Below are positions 1-11,800 of a DNA stretch of 64,000 nucleotides, piece after piece. The stretch comes from Thereva unica (taxonomy: Eukaryota > Arthropoda > Insecta > Diptera > Therevidae): positions 1-64,000 of the forward strand of contig CATLJY010000126.1 of assembly GCA_949987705.1 (NCBI GenBank). The letters are read 5' to 3'. The translations under genes were made by a program, and so were the position numbers. Under the pieces are notes generated by a model, which saw only the letters and a program-made list of their open reading frames with translations, was not told the DNA's origin and did no database searches. The stretch's first letter is position 1. The number at the start of each line of letters is the position of its first letter.

Positions 1-690
1 TATTATTTTGGAGCGAATGCACCATGGCCTATAAAAAATAGGTCGAAGCGCATGACAGGGCTTTTCAAGATTTCCGAGGGAAACCTAATCTAATGGTAGG
101 CACTCTGACACTACTTGCTCAACTTTGCCTGGTATACTTCGATCAAAGCCTGCAAATTAGCTGAACGGATGCATGCTTGAAAGCATCACATCTATGGAAC
201 AGTATTGAAAAAACCAACTTTTGGTCGTTTCAAATAGCGAAATTTCAATCGATAGCATCGATATTATTCGGAATCAAAAATACGAAAATGGCTCCTACTG
301 TATATTAAAATTCTTATCACCTCAACTGCAAAATAAACGGAAGCTATAGCGCGTACCAAAAGAATTGGAAATATAAGCACAGGCGGCGAACTGACAATTT
401 CACACCCATTAAAATTTCGTGTATGGATAAAGTTCAAGCGGACGTGCATTGTAATTTCTTCTTCGAAATTCATTTACGGGCAAAAACACTCCCTCATAGC
501 ATCTGACCACGACAAGAGTGGCAGTGAGACCGCTGAATTGTGATTAGGGATATAAATGAGCAAGTGATTTGGGTTTTTAAACGAACGGAGTTACACTTTT
601 CTTTACGAATGTACTTGCATCCCGGGATTTGAGACTCTCAGTGCCCATCGATTTTGAGATTCCCAATTGTTTTGGCGCACGCCATACTAT
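1..690. other. No gene recognised; left flank
   Basis: I see no coding signal, RNA gene or clear repeat in this stretch. The short open frame on the minus strand near 264-473 has no recognisable domain. The right part leads into a Helitron-type 3' end, so some of it may be the body of a Helitron whose 5' end I cannot place. Confidence 0.5.
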
Positions 691-694
691 TGGC

Positions 695-728
695 TTATTT
701 GTGCAGCGAGGCGCACCGGGTTCCAGCT

Positions 729-730
<2 letters not shown>
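695..730 (+). mobile_element. Helitron-type 3' terminus
   Basis: A short GC-rich hairpin (GTGC...GCAC, 701-716) is followed by CCGGG and a terminal CTAG, then a TA microsatellite. A hairpin just before CTRR is the known Helitron 3' signature. Nearly the same end closes the complete Helitron at 58295-59018, which supports the call. The 5' end of this copy is not identified. Confidence 0.6.
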
Positions 731-761
<31 letters not shown>

Positions 762-782
762 TATATATATATATATATATAT

Positions 783-840
<58 letters not shown>
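731..840. repeat. (TA)n microsatellite
   Basis: Almost pure TA dinucleotide with a few G interruptions. The long Tyr-Ile open frames over it are artefacts of the repeat. It begins directly after a Helitron 3' end. Confidence 0.95.
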
Positions 841-970
841 TATATCCTATATATATTCTGATATATGAGCTATATTATTGTAAAGTTTCATTAAAATCCA
901 TTCAGTAGTTTTTGCGTGAAAGAGTAACAAACATACATACAAACATTCACGTTTATAATATTAGTAAGAA
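841..970 (-). mobile_element. Helitron-like 5'-terminal fragment, reversed
   Basis: Read on the minus strand this starts with a TATTATAAA-type motif, then TTTGT-rich sequence, TTACTCTTTCACGC and a conserved tract around TGGATTTTAATGAAA. The same order (TATTATAAATGCGAAAGT, TCTGT repeats, TTACGCTTTCACGC, TTTTGATGAAATTTG) opens the Helitron-like element at 20094. Only the terminal 100 bases or so remain. Confidence 0.5.
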
Positions 971-973
971 GTA

Positions 974-2440
<1,467 letters not shown>

Positions 2441-2517
<77 letters not shown>
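2441..2517. repeat. (TA)n microsatellite
   Basis: TA dinucleotide run on the right side of the foldback element. Confidence 0.9.
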
Positions 2518-3440
2518 TACTCAATATATCGTTTGGTCCATAGCGGCCATCTCCAGAGGTTGGGTTACCATTATCTTCACTACCCCCTCGACATGGGTAT
2601 CAAATGAAAGGGTATGATAAGTAGAACACCATAAGCAATATAGTATACTCAATATATCGTTTGGTCCATGGCGGTCATCTCAAGACGGCGGATGATCATT
2701 TTCTTTACTAACCCCTCGACATTGGTATCAAATGAAAGGGCATTATAAGAAGAATGCCATAGACTATTTCTTTAGATTCATGGCGGCCATCTCAAGAGGG
2801 CGGATTACCATTTTCTTCACAGCACCCGAGACATGGGTATCAAATGAAAGGCTATGAAAAGTAAAACACCATAAGCAATTTAGTATATGTACTCAATTTA
2901 TAATTTGGTCCATGGCGGCCATCTCAAAAGGGCGGTTTACCATTTTCTTCACAACCCCTCCTAGATGGGTATCAAATGAAAGAGTATGATAAGTAGAACA
3001 ATCTAAGCAATATAGTATACTCAATATATCGTTTAGTCCATAGCGGCCATCTCGAGAAGGCGGATTACCATTTTCTTCACAACTCCTACGACATGGGTAT
3101 CAAATGAAAGAGTATGATAAGTAGAACACCATAAGCAATATAGTATACTCAATATATCGTTTGGTACATGGCGGTCATCTCAAGAGGGCGGATTACCATT
3201 TTCTTCACAACCCCTTCTAGATGGGTATCAAATGAGAGAGTATGATAAGTAGAACACCATATGCAATATAGTATACTCAATATATCGTTTGGTCCATAGC
3301 GGCCATCTCAAGAGGGCGGATTAATATTTTCTTCACAACCCCTTCGACATGGGTATCAAATGAAAGAGTATGATAAGTAGAACACCATAGGCAATATAGT
3401 ATACTTAATATATCATTTGGTCCATGGCGGTCATCTCCCA
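2518..3440 (+). repeat. 128-bp tandem repeats, about 8 units
   Basis: Units of roughly 114-130 bases start at GGTCCATRGCGG (near 2535, 2663, 2777, 2910, 3035, 3164, 3293, 3420). They carry the core ATGGGTATCAAATGAAAG, then ATAAGTAGAACACCATAAGC and AATATATCGTTTGGTCC. The same family forms the large array at 48-51 kb, the reversed tract at 59.0-59.9 kb, and two units inside the complete Helitron at 58.3-59.0 kb. The open frames across it are not genes. Confidence 0.9.
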
Positions 3441-3555
3441 AAATCAATTTTCGCAGATTTGTTCTTTTTTCACTATAACTTTTTCCTATCGCAGACTGTG
3501 TCCCCATAATCTTATTTTATTGAAAGGCGTTGCAACGCACGCGGGTTTTTGCTAG
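3441..3555 (+). mobile_element. Helitron-like 3' end after the tandem repeats
   Basis: Unique sequence leaves the repeat tract and ends GGCGTTGCAACGCACGCGGG, then TTTTTGCTAG. The GCGTTGCAACGC palindrome just before CTAG fits a Helitron 3' hairpin plus CTRR. A near-identical end closes the element at 20094-21245. The 128-bp repeats here are therefore probably the central repeats of a Helitron-like element. Confidence 0.6.
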
Positions 3556-4551
3556 TAGAGAGTATTTTCAAGAGTGATAACAGAGGCAAAATCTAGAGCT
3601 AGCCTAGCGGTTATTTAATTATAACAATGCAAGATATAGTAGTCTTGAAGCAAGACTACTTCTGAAAGTTGGATGTTGAAAATGCAGTAGTCTTAAATCA
3701 AGACTACCATTAAAAATGACTTAATGCTATTTTGTATGTAGACAGTGCGTTAGTAATCTTATCCATCCTCCCGCCGTTAAGAAATATTCTTAACCGTCGA
3801 TTAGTGGCAATTTGGACATATTGCTTGAAGCTCTCTTGTCTAAAAATAAAAAATATTTTATTCGAAACGGTTTTTGTTTTTCAACCTCGCAATCTTGTTT
3901 TCAATTTTCTCTTGGTTCACTCTCTGGTTCTCTCGTCCTGAATATTAATCTTTGTTATAATCATTTTTCAGGTTCAGACCAGTTTCGTAATTTACACCAC
4001 CCAGTGCCAGATGTATCCGTCGACAAGTTCGAGCTATCGGGTTCTCAACATCGCCGTCGCCGCTGTCGTCGTCATCGTCATAGCCATAGTCGGCGTCACT
4101 AGTTCTGCTGCACTTTCCACTCTCGCTTTTTCTTCCACTTGGTACATGGACTACCCCCAACTCACCGACCCCAAACCAGTTCGAGAGTCAAGACTAGTCC
4201 TCAGCTGCTTCTCTATATGAGCCAAATTACACGACCTATCACTTTCCCAGACTCACTTTCCAATCACTTCCAATAAACCGGTTTTTTAGACAAGGGGCCG
4301 CAGGGAAGTGCATGTGTTGGTCTCACTTGTGAATCCAAGAAAAATTTCGGTCTCACGGCAAATTACACTAACACAAGCATAACTTTCTTTGCTGTTACTG
4401 CGATAATTATAAGAATTTTTGTTGTTTTGTGCACAACCACATAGACAATAGAATTGTTACACGGAAAAGAGGCAGAAATTTAAATGCACCGTGTAATACT
4501 CAAATTTTACACAGACAGGTTTGACGTGAGTCCCAAGTGAATGGCCGTGTA
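3556..4551. other. No gene recognised; small hairpins and a diverged repeat
   Basis: Two short hairpins built on AGTAGTCTTG...CAAGACTACT lie at 3639-3660 and 3688-3707. The stretch about 3990-4100 (GTCGTCGTC-rich) is a diverged reverse-complement relative of about 41470-41640, with shared words such as GGTTCTCAACATC. No coding domain is recognised. Confidence 0.45.
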
Positions 4552-5998
4552 ATATCACTCTATGATCTTCTCCCCGATTTAGGGATAAAGACTACCCTAG
4601 CCTCTCTCCAGCACCTCGGAATATGGGCCAGCAGGTAGCAGGACCGGTAAGATCTCTTCCAAGCCTCTCTGAAGGAGAGCTGGGAAGATGTGGTCCTTTC
4701 CAGCAGCCTTGAAGGGACTGAGGGTGCCAATGGCCCACGCAATCTTACCGGCAGTGAAAATCCTGTTTGCCAGGCCTTTGATCCTATTTTAGGACCGATG
4801 GGCAAGTACTACCTCCGATTTAATGTTTTGTTCAAAGGCCAATCCAGGGTTAATTACCTGAGAACCGGGGAAATGAGTGCTCATTAATAGCTCCATGGTA
4901 TCCCTGGTGTTCTCCGTAAAGGACCCTTCAGAGGTCTTGAGAGAGACAATGCCATTAGAGTGATCCTTAGACAGAACTTTGTGTAACCTCGTGGAGGCTG
5001 GAAGTTTGTCTATTTCTTCGCAGAAGGCTTTCCATGACCTTCGTTTGGAATTTCTCAAATCTTTATTGTAATTGGTAAGGGCTTTCTTGTAGGGGTCCCA
5101 GCTGCCCGAGACTTTAGCGCTATTAAATAATTTTCTGACTTCTCTCCTTTGCTTGCAGAGATCATTGTTCCACCATGAAACCTTTCAGTTAGTGCTTCGA
5201 GGTTTCGCAGGGCAGCTGCTCTCGAAGGCTGCGATGATCGTTTCCTGCAGATTGGTAGAGACAAGGTCGAGATCGGCCTCAGTAATGAGATTAGTATCCA
5301 TATGGCTGATTCCTAAACTGATAGCTGTGCGATAAGCGTCCTAGTCAGTCTGCCGTGGAGTCCTATATGCTTCCGAGGATATTGCAGAAGCTCTCAGATT
5401 AAACCTTATATGTCTATGGTCAGACATTGATGGCTCACTTGAGACGTGCCAGTTTAGTATTCTGGAACTGACAAATGTGCTAGCAAGAGTCAGGTCAATT
5501 ACCTCTTGCCTAATCATTAGAAAAGGTAGGTTCGTGCCCCTTGTTCATAACCTGTAAATTGTAGGTAGAAATGATATCAAGGAGGTAATCGCCCCTAGAA
5601 TTAGTATTGGTGCTTCCCCACACAAGGTGGTGCGCGTTGGCATCGCAACCAATCACTAACTGAATATTCCTCCTAGTGCAGTCTTCCACAAGTCTCTTGA
5701 CATCTGGCGGTGGTGGGGCAGGCTCTTCACCAGGGAAGTAGGCCGAGGCTATGCCGAGCCTGGGCATTCCTACGTCTCCAGGTAGCACTACCTTAGCCGC
5801 AACCAGATCTCTGGATACGAACTGCGAAAGAGGAAGGCATGATAGTCTCTTCCTCATTCATCACATTCATCCCTTCAGCACGATTGTTTACACCTTGGGA
5901 TTGCGCGCATCTATCTTAGTCAGGGCACCCTTACGGGGCCACGCAAGCCTCACCACTACGACAAGGTGTAGATACGTCGGCGAGGTAGTAGAGGATAG
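4552..5998 (-). pseudogene. R1/Jockey-type LINE relic (endonuclease and start of RT)
   Basis: Read on the minus strand, pieces of one LINE polyprotein appear in order. About 5857-5510 is the C-terminal half of an exonuclease-endonuclease-phosphatase domain, with IGCDANAHHLVWGS and a following RGDYLLDI, as in R1/I/Jockey-group LINEs. About 5264-4789 is the linker with NSKRRSWKAFCEEI and THFPGSQV. About 4805-4560 is the beginning of the reverse transcriptase, with IPRCWREARVVFIPK. The pieces lie in different frames with stops between them, and the RT palm with its YADD or FADD motif is absent. It is a dead fragment, truncated at both ends. The exact clade is inferred from motif style only. Confidence 0.75.
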
Positions 5999-5999
5999 T

Positions 6000-6310
6000 T
6001 AGTAACATGTTCAACAGAACATTTTGGTGTCAAAATTTAACACATACACAATGTGCTTCTGCTTACTCTCTTACTATTACAGCTAGCGGCTATCGGCGTA
6101 CACACAGATATCTTCGTGTAAAGACAAGAAAGTTACACATGTTGAAGGAATACCCGTGTGGACCTGGATTGCAAGGATGCTAATTCTGGGGGAAATGGTG
6201 GCTCTTTTAGCGTTTTTTTTAGTGGGATTGTAACAATTCTCCGGAATATTGGAAACAGTTACACGATAATTTAAATACGACATTTGTCTTAGCTTCTTAT
6301 TCGGATTCGG
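6000..6310. other. No gene recognised
   Basis: Short interval between the LINE relic and the hAT relic. The open frame on the minus strand over 6083-6505 runs antisense to the hAT-like frame and shows no domain. Confidence 0.4.
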
Positions 6311-6311
6311 A

Positions 6312-6694
6312 TTGGTTGTTGAATTTGTTGGCGATAATTTAAATAGCCAGTGGAATTTCATTCCCAAGTATATGACGATTGCGATGCGGCATACACGCTT
6401 CAAAAAGTCCAAGTCGTCCCACCCAATTCGAAATCGACCACAATCAACAGTGCTGAAGGATTCTGTTGTCGAAGAAATACTGGGAGAACGAAGTGAATCG
6501 ACCATCAGTCTAAAATCGGAATTTTATGAAACGATCGACATTATGTTAATCGACATGACAAATCGTTTCGTAAAAGACGATGCCATTCTCACAGCTATCA
6601 ATACCGCAGATTAGATGGATCTGGAAAAGCTGCAGCCCTTTGCCGAGTTGGGTATCGAATTTCCAAATGAAATTCAGCTAAGAATTGCCAAAAA
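6312..6694 (+). pseudogene. hAT-type (zf-MYM/TTF class) transposase relic
   Basis: A plus-strand frame of about 100 codons shows the order seen in the middle of hAT transposases of the zinc-finger-MYM class: a basic linker, a Gly-Glu-Arg-Ser-Glu stretch, then YETIDIMLIDMTNRF, the usual FY..ID.....L..RF motif before the catalytic C-terminal half. After one stop at 6612, the frame continues in similar style (LEKLQPFAELGIEFPNE) until the RTE LINE insertion. No catalytic or BED domain is visible. This is a fragment of a larger element; the family call rests on the motif pattern alone. Confidence 0.5.
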
Positions 6695-7144
6695 ATCATC
6701 ATCATCATTGTAATCTCTCATGGGACATAGGGCGGAAACAGTTGCCCTCCAGCGGACTCACTCAGCTCCGACCAGGATCTCCCAGTTGTTGCGGCTTCTT
6801 CTAGTAGGGTTCTCCTCCACGTTGTTCTAGGTCTTCCTACTCGACGGGAACCTTGCGGATTCCAGTCAAGGGCCTGTTTGGCTAGATTTTCGTTTTCGCG
6901 TCGCAAGGTGTGGCCAACCCAATTTCCTTCGCCTGATTTGGTCGTCTATCCTTTCTTGGCCGGCACGGCGCCATAGTTCTTCGTTTGAAATTCTATCTTG
7001 CCAGCGGATTTTTAGGATACGACGCAGGCATCTGTTGTTGAAGACTTGTAGGCGCCTTGTGATGAATTGGGTGACTTTACATGTTTCGCAACCGTACAAA
7101 AGTACTGCCTTAATGTTGGAATTTGGTGTTAGTTGAGATCTCTA
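6695..7144 (-). pseudogene. RTE-type LINE, 3' fragment (second copy)
   Basis: The segment matches the 3' end of the RTE-like LINE at 32.8-36.1 kb almost base for base, with small deletions (for example where the other copy reads CTGTTTTGCGCGACAGCTCT). It encodes, in broken frames, the RT C-terminal tail: LLYGCETWKVTQFIT-like, FNNRCLRRILKIRWQDRISN and GRPRTTWRRTLLEEAA. Its 3' end is an (ATC)n tract at 6695-6709, in keeping with RTE elements, whose 3' ends are short tandem repeats rather than poly(A). It is heavily 5' truncated and appears to have landed in the hAT relic. Confidence 0.75.
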
Positions 7145-7331
7145 AAGAATGCGTAGATGAAATTCATGTAAAGAATGAAAAATTCAACAATTTGAAAAGG
7201 CCGATAGAGCTGCATAAGGTTACTGATAGAGCTGCATAAGCTGCGCCAAGAAATGGAAAGCGCGAAACCTTCCCGTCCGGAACGGCAGTATGCGAATCAT
7301 CATTTTCGATCCTGAGACGAAACATGCGGCC

Positions 7332-7468
7332 TTAGGCTGGTCGTCCACTGGAAGCGTATTCGAGCGGCTTCGCGCTTCGGCCATACAAATGAGTCGCTTG
7401 TAGCCGCTCATATGTATGGCCGTAGCGCGAAGCCGCTCGAATACGCTTCCAGTGGACGACCAGCCTAA
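7332..7468. mobile_element. 137-bp palindromic MITE
   Basis: Near-perfect inverted repeat: TTAGGCTGGTCGTCCACTGG at the left and its reverse complement at the right, with arms of roughly 60 bases and a short loop near 7400. It has no coding capacity. The ends resemble those of short MITEs, but I cannot assign a superfamily because no clean target duplication is visible. Confidence 0.7.
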
Positions 7469-7621
7469 ATGTTTTAACTTGTCGACTGATAGATTAAATA
7501 ATTTATGGTTTCTGGCATTTTAACACAAGCTACTTGATTTTTTAGGTCTGGACACGGTTCTTTTAAGATGTAATGCACTCAAAAATCGCCAAGTGCAATT
7601 ATTTTTAAAAAATACTTAAAT

Positions 7622-7626
7622 GTACT
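7622..7626. repeat. Target-site duplication GTACT (left)
   Basis: GTACT directly precedes the left LTR and recurs at 13942-13946 right after the right LTR: a 5-bp duplication flanking the BEL/Pao element. Confidence 0.9.
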
Positions 7627-8746
7627 TGTTCAGTCCTAGAAATATATACCTAAAAATACATAAAATAAATTACGAAATTTTCACATATTTAGATATATTT
7701 ACCTCCGCATACGAGAAATTATCGTCCAAAACACTCCAAATAAAAACATCCGCCCGGTGGCAACTGACCGAAAACAATAACAAATTTGATGGTCGGCTGC
7801 ATCCATCCTAAAACGAAAATTAATTAAACACAAAGTATCAAGTCTTATAAAATAAAAATACTCACCTGACAACACTGAAGATCCACCGCAACATAACGCC
7901 TATACTCCCATTAAAACCCTAAAAAGAAAAAATAATAATTAAATTAAAAGATATATATAAAAATAATTACAAAAACCTACCGAGCCGACAGAATTGACAG
8001 CCAATTGTCAACACTGACGCACACATAGGAAACACGATCCACAACAAGTTCTGAAGCTCCCCACCAAGCTCCGCTAAGGAAACACGATCCACAACAAGTT
8101 CTAAAGCTCCCCACCAGGTCCCACTGACGCATTACAGTGGAGCAAATAAATACCGGAGCGCGTTGCCCAAAGCTTCAGATCACTCTTGATCTTCTATACG
8201 AATTTGAGGTAGAAATCGAAGCGATCTCAACTCGGTCACATTAGACGTTTTGAAGCTAGTGTGAATTTCTGATTATATTAGCTGTATTGGGCTAATATAA
8301 ATTCTAAATTTCTGATTATATTAGCTGTATTGGGCTAATATAAATTCTTGGTTGCATTAGTTGCCCTGAAGCTAATGCAAATATCTTTATTAACGCAATT
8401 TAACTTTCAGCAAAGTTCCGCACCACCATTATCAGGGAGATCTACCATCGTGACCACGCAAAGTTCTAGGAGTACCAAATACCCGGAGAAAGCTGTTACC
8501 AACAAAGGTTTTACAGTCGAGACCATCCACACGTAGAGGAAAACTTCGAAGCAGGAGAAAAGCTGTGTTTAAAGGTTGTACAATAAAAAATCGAAAAATT
8601 GGATTAGAACAATAAATTTTAGTTAATAAGCAGATTGTAATAATTGAAATAAATTGTTAAGTATTGAGTGAACCTTGCAGTCTTTTTCTCTAACGTCGCA
8701 TTTATTCACTGAGTTTGTTATAAAGAGGCTATCGGAGCCCTAAACA
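7627..8746 (+). repeat. Left LTR of the BEL/Pao element
   Basis: Begins TGTTCAGTCCTAG and ends GAGCCCTAAACA, giving the TG...CA ends of LTRs. It contains two internal direct duplications: a roughly 50-bp unit (GGAAACACGATCCACAACAA...) at 8027-8125 and a roughly 43-bp unit (TTCTGATTATATTAGCTG...) at 8268-8346. Several AATAAA hexamers near 8580-8650 could serve in 3'-end formation. Confidence 0.95.
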
Positions 8747-8749
8747 TTT

Positions 8750-8766
8750 TGGTCCTTCGAGCCGGA
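8750..8766 (+). promoter_or_regulatory. Candidate primer-binding site of the BEL/Pao element
   Basis: TGGTCCTTCGAGCCGGA lies 3 bases inside the left LTR and begins with TGG, as expected for pairing with the CCA end of a tRNA. I have not assigned the tRNA. Confidence 0.65.
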
Positions 8767-8884
8767 TATAGTCAAGATTCCGGTATAATAAATATACTCA
8801 GTGATTTTAATGTGACTTAGAGAACTGCCTGCATCGTCAAGGTCTTAATCAGAGTTTATTGTCGAACTATCGCTGAATCCAATC

Positions 8885-11800
8885 ATGGATAAACTTATAA
8901 AAAAGCAAGAAATATTAGTCGAGGATCTACAAAACTCCCTCAGAAATTACGGAAAGGACTCGAAAACACGGAAGACGACCCAGTATCTTAAAAGGCGTCT
9001 TGCTCGCGTGAATTCGTTATGGGAACAAATTTCAATTAATCATTCCACCTTAGTAGATGCGGCCGCAGAGGAAATACCCATCGAAGCCGTAGCTGACTAT
9101 ATATCAGGACCAACCTTCATGGAAACAGAGGAAGTCTACCTGCTTCACGTGGGTGAATTGGAAGACCTGATATCATCAGCAGAAACTTCGAAAACCACCC
9201 TTTCTATACAAAATTGTGCTCCATCGGGTTCCCCTGGATCAAACGCCAATATTGATCCAGGAGTAGAAACTTCGCTAAAACTCCCTCGCATTTCATTACC
9301 AAGCTTTTCCGGAAACTATGCCGAGTGGACATCGTTCCACGATCTGTTTGTAGCCCTCATACATAATAAGAGAAACTTGTCTAATGCCGAAAAATTACAT
9401 TACTTGAAGGCAAGTACCCATGGTGAGGCTGCGCGACTCATTCAAGGCTTCGCAATCACCGACCTCAATTATGAGACAGCTTGGAATATTTTGAAGGAAC
9501 GGTTTGACAATAAAAGAATGTTAGTACACGTTCAACTCGATAAATTGTTTAACCAGGCCCAAGCTAGCGAAAACGCCGATTCAGTTAAAAAATTACTCGA
9601 CACTACCACGGAAAGTGTCCAAAATCTACAAAATTTAGATGTACAAGATATCTTTGATTTAATGCTAATTTATATCGTGACTAGGAAATTGCCTAGAGAC
9701 TCCTTGCAGCTCTGGGAACAACAAATCGCCAGTGATAATAAGCTACCTTCTTTCGACACTCTAAAGCAATTCCTAGAAACTCGCTTTCGTACGCTGGAGG
9801 CTATCGATTCAGCAAAATCAAAACCAACTAAAAGCATCCAGCAAAGCAAATCTATTTCCAGGATTCAGTCATTCGTCGTTAATCAGACTTCTACATGTGC
9901 GCATTGCGGAACGGACCATTCATTGAGGAATTGTCCACAGTTCATCGCGCTTCCTTTCACCGAAAGGAACGTCATCGTGCGACATAGTGGTCTATGTATT
10001 AACTGCCTAGGACGCGGACATCGTGCTTCAGCCTGTCCTAGTAAACATACCTGCATCCATTGCAAGAAACGGCATCATTCGCTTCTCCATGTTAATCCCA
10101 CTAAACCAGAAGCAAGTCCAATCCACACGACTCCACATGCGCGAGACATCGCTAGTACAACTCAAACGTCTGTCCCGCAAGTCCAGGTAAACGCATTGCA
10201 TTCGTCAACCCATAGAGAAGTCCTTCTCTATACAGCCCTCATAACATTGCAAGGAACGCATGGTATACAGCGAACCTTCAGAGCACTCCTTGACCCAGGA
10301 TCACAGTCATCATTTATAACTGAATACGCCGTTCAAACATTAGCGTTGCCCAAAAGGCGTATCACCGCACCAATATTCGGAGTAGGACAAGCCGAAGTTG
10401 GGACAGCTGAGACCATGGTGAAAACAGCTCTAGTAGTTCCAGCACATAGCTTTACGATGGATGTGACTGCGTTAGTCCTCAAGAACCTAACCAGCCAATT
10501 ACCATCCCAACCTATCACATCCACCGAGTGGAATCATATACAAGGGCTCAAGCTGGCTGATCCTACATTTGATCAACCAGGCCGTATCGACGTTATTCTT
10601 GGTGCAGAGATTTATGGGTCACTTCTCTTACCCAATCTTCGCAAAGGCCTGAAGGGTCAACCTGTGGCTCAAAATACGATTCTTGGTTGGATACTAAGTG
10701 GAGAAGCATCTAAAGAAGACAGCAACTCGACCCCGATCAACTCTTTTACATCAATATTGTCTTCAACCAGTTTCAGTCAACAAACCCAGAAATTTCAACG
10801 TGCTGAAGAAGTCCCCACAACAGCAGAACTCAGACGTGAACAACAGGGCATTCCAGTCACGGACAGTCCGTCCAACATCGAAAATCGGCTAATGTCTACA
10901 CACAAGCCAGGATTTAGTCAGCAATTAGTTCGCCAGAAGCATATCGAGGCTGCCCCTGTTCATCCTCAATCAAAACTCTACTCAACACCAAAGAATAGTC
11001 CCACGCAGAATTCAACGCCCACAACGGAAACCAGTGCAAAGAATCCGCTCCGTAAGCCAAAACCTATTCGTACACCTCTCAGTAGCGGAATCCTAAGAAA
11101 GCCAAAGTGTTCGCCAGATTTAGTGTCACCAGTGGTCAGCAAAGTTTCGTCTAGTACTAAACCCCCCGGCAACGGCATCAACAACAACAGCAGCAAGGTT
11201 GTCAGCAGGAACTTCGCCACTACTAAAGGAACTCCGAAAGCCTCTCCGATTCTGAAGAGACCCTCATCACATCGCAGTCTCAACTCCGTAGCAGTCTCTC
11301 GCAAAACGCTAGGCACTTCGGGATCAAAAAACCCTCCAGCCGCAGGACAGCCAATCACATCTGGGCATCATTCCCCACTGAAATCTTCTACATCGGTATC
11401 AAGACTGGATGGAATCAGCTTAAAGACGAAGGCAAGGACATATGGATTTACAGATAAATTGAACCAAAATTGTAAATCGTCCAAACATAAATCCGATCGG
11501 GGCTCGAAGAAGCGCATTTCGGACAGGGTCTTGGATTCTATTGCAGTACGAAAACCTAGGAAGAAAAACGCTCTAATCGACCAACGAGATGTAACTTGTC
11601 ACCCAGCGGCTGAAAGGAATTTAACCGAGATTAACCTTTATCCACAAAGAGATGCAACGAAGCAGCAGCAACAGTCTATGATGCAAGAACTACAAACCCA
11701 CTCAGAACGATTAACACTAGTAAACATGTCCCTTGAAGCCCATATCGTTGAATTATCAAAATCCCATTCAGAGATGTCACAACTACGCGACAATCCCCTT

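Noticed and set aside
3277..3507. Open frames across the 128-bp repeats (also 48388-48652, 50894-51109, 58502-58714, 59818-60105)
   Set aside because: Products of repeat sequence, with no domain and no consistent frame between units.
10978..11358. 126-codon minus-strand frame inside the BEL ORF (also 9883-10065, 12100-12342)
   Set aside because: Antisense shadows of the intact 1293-codon ORF.
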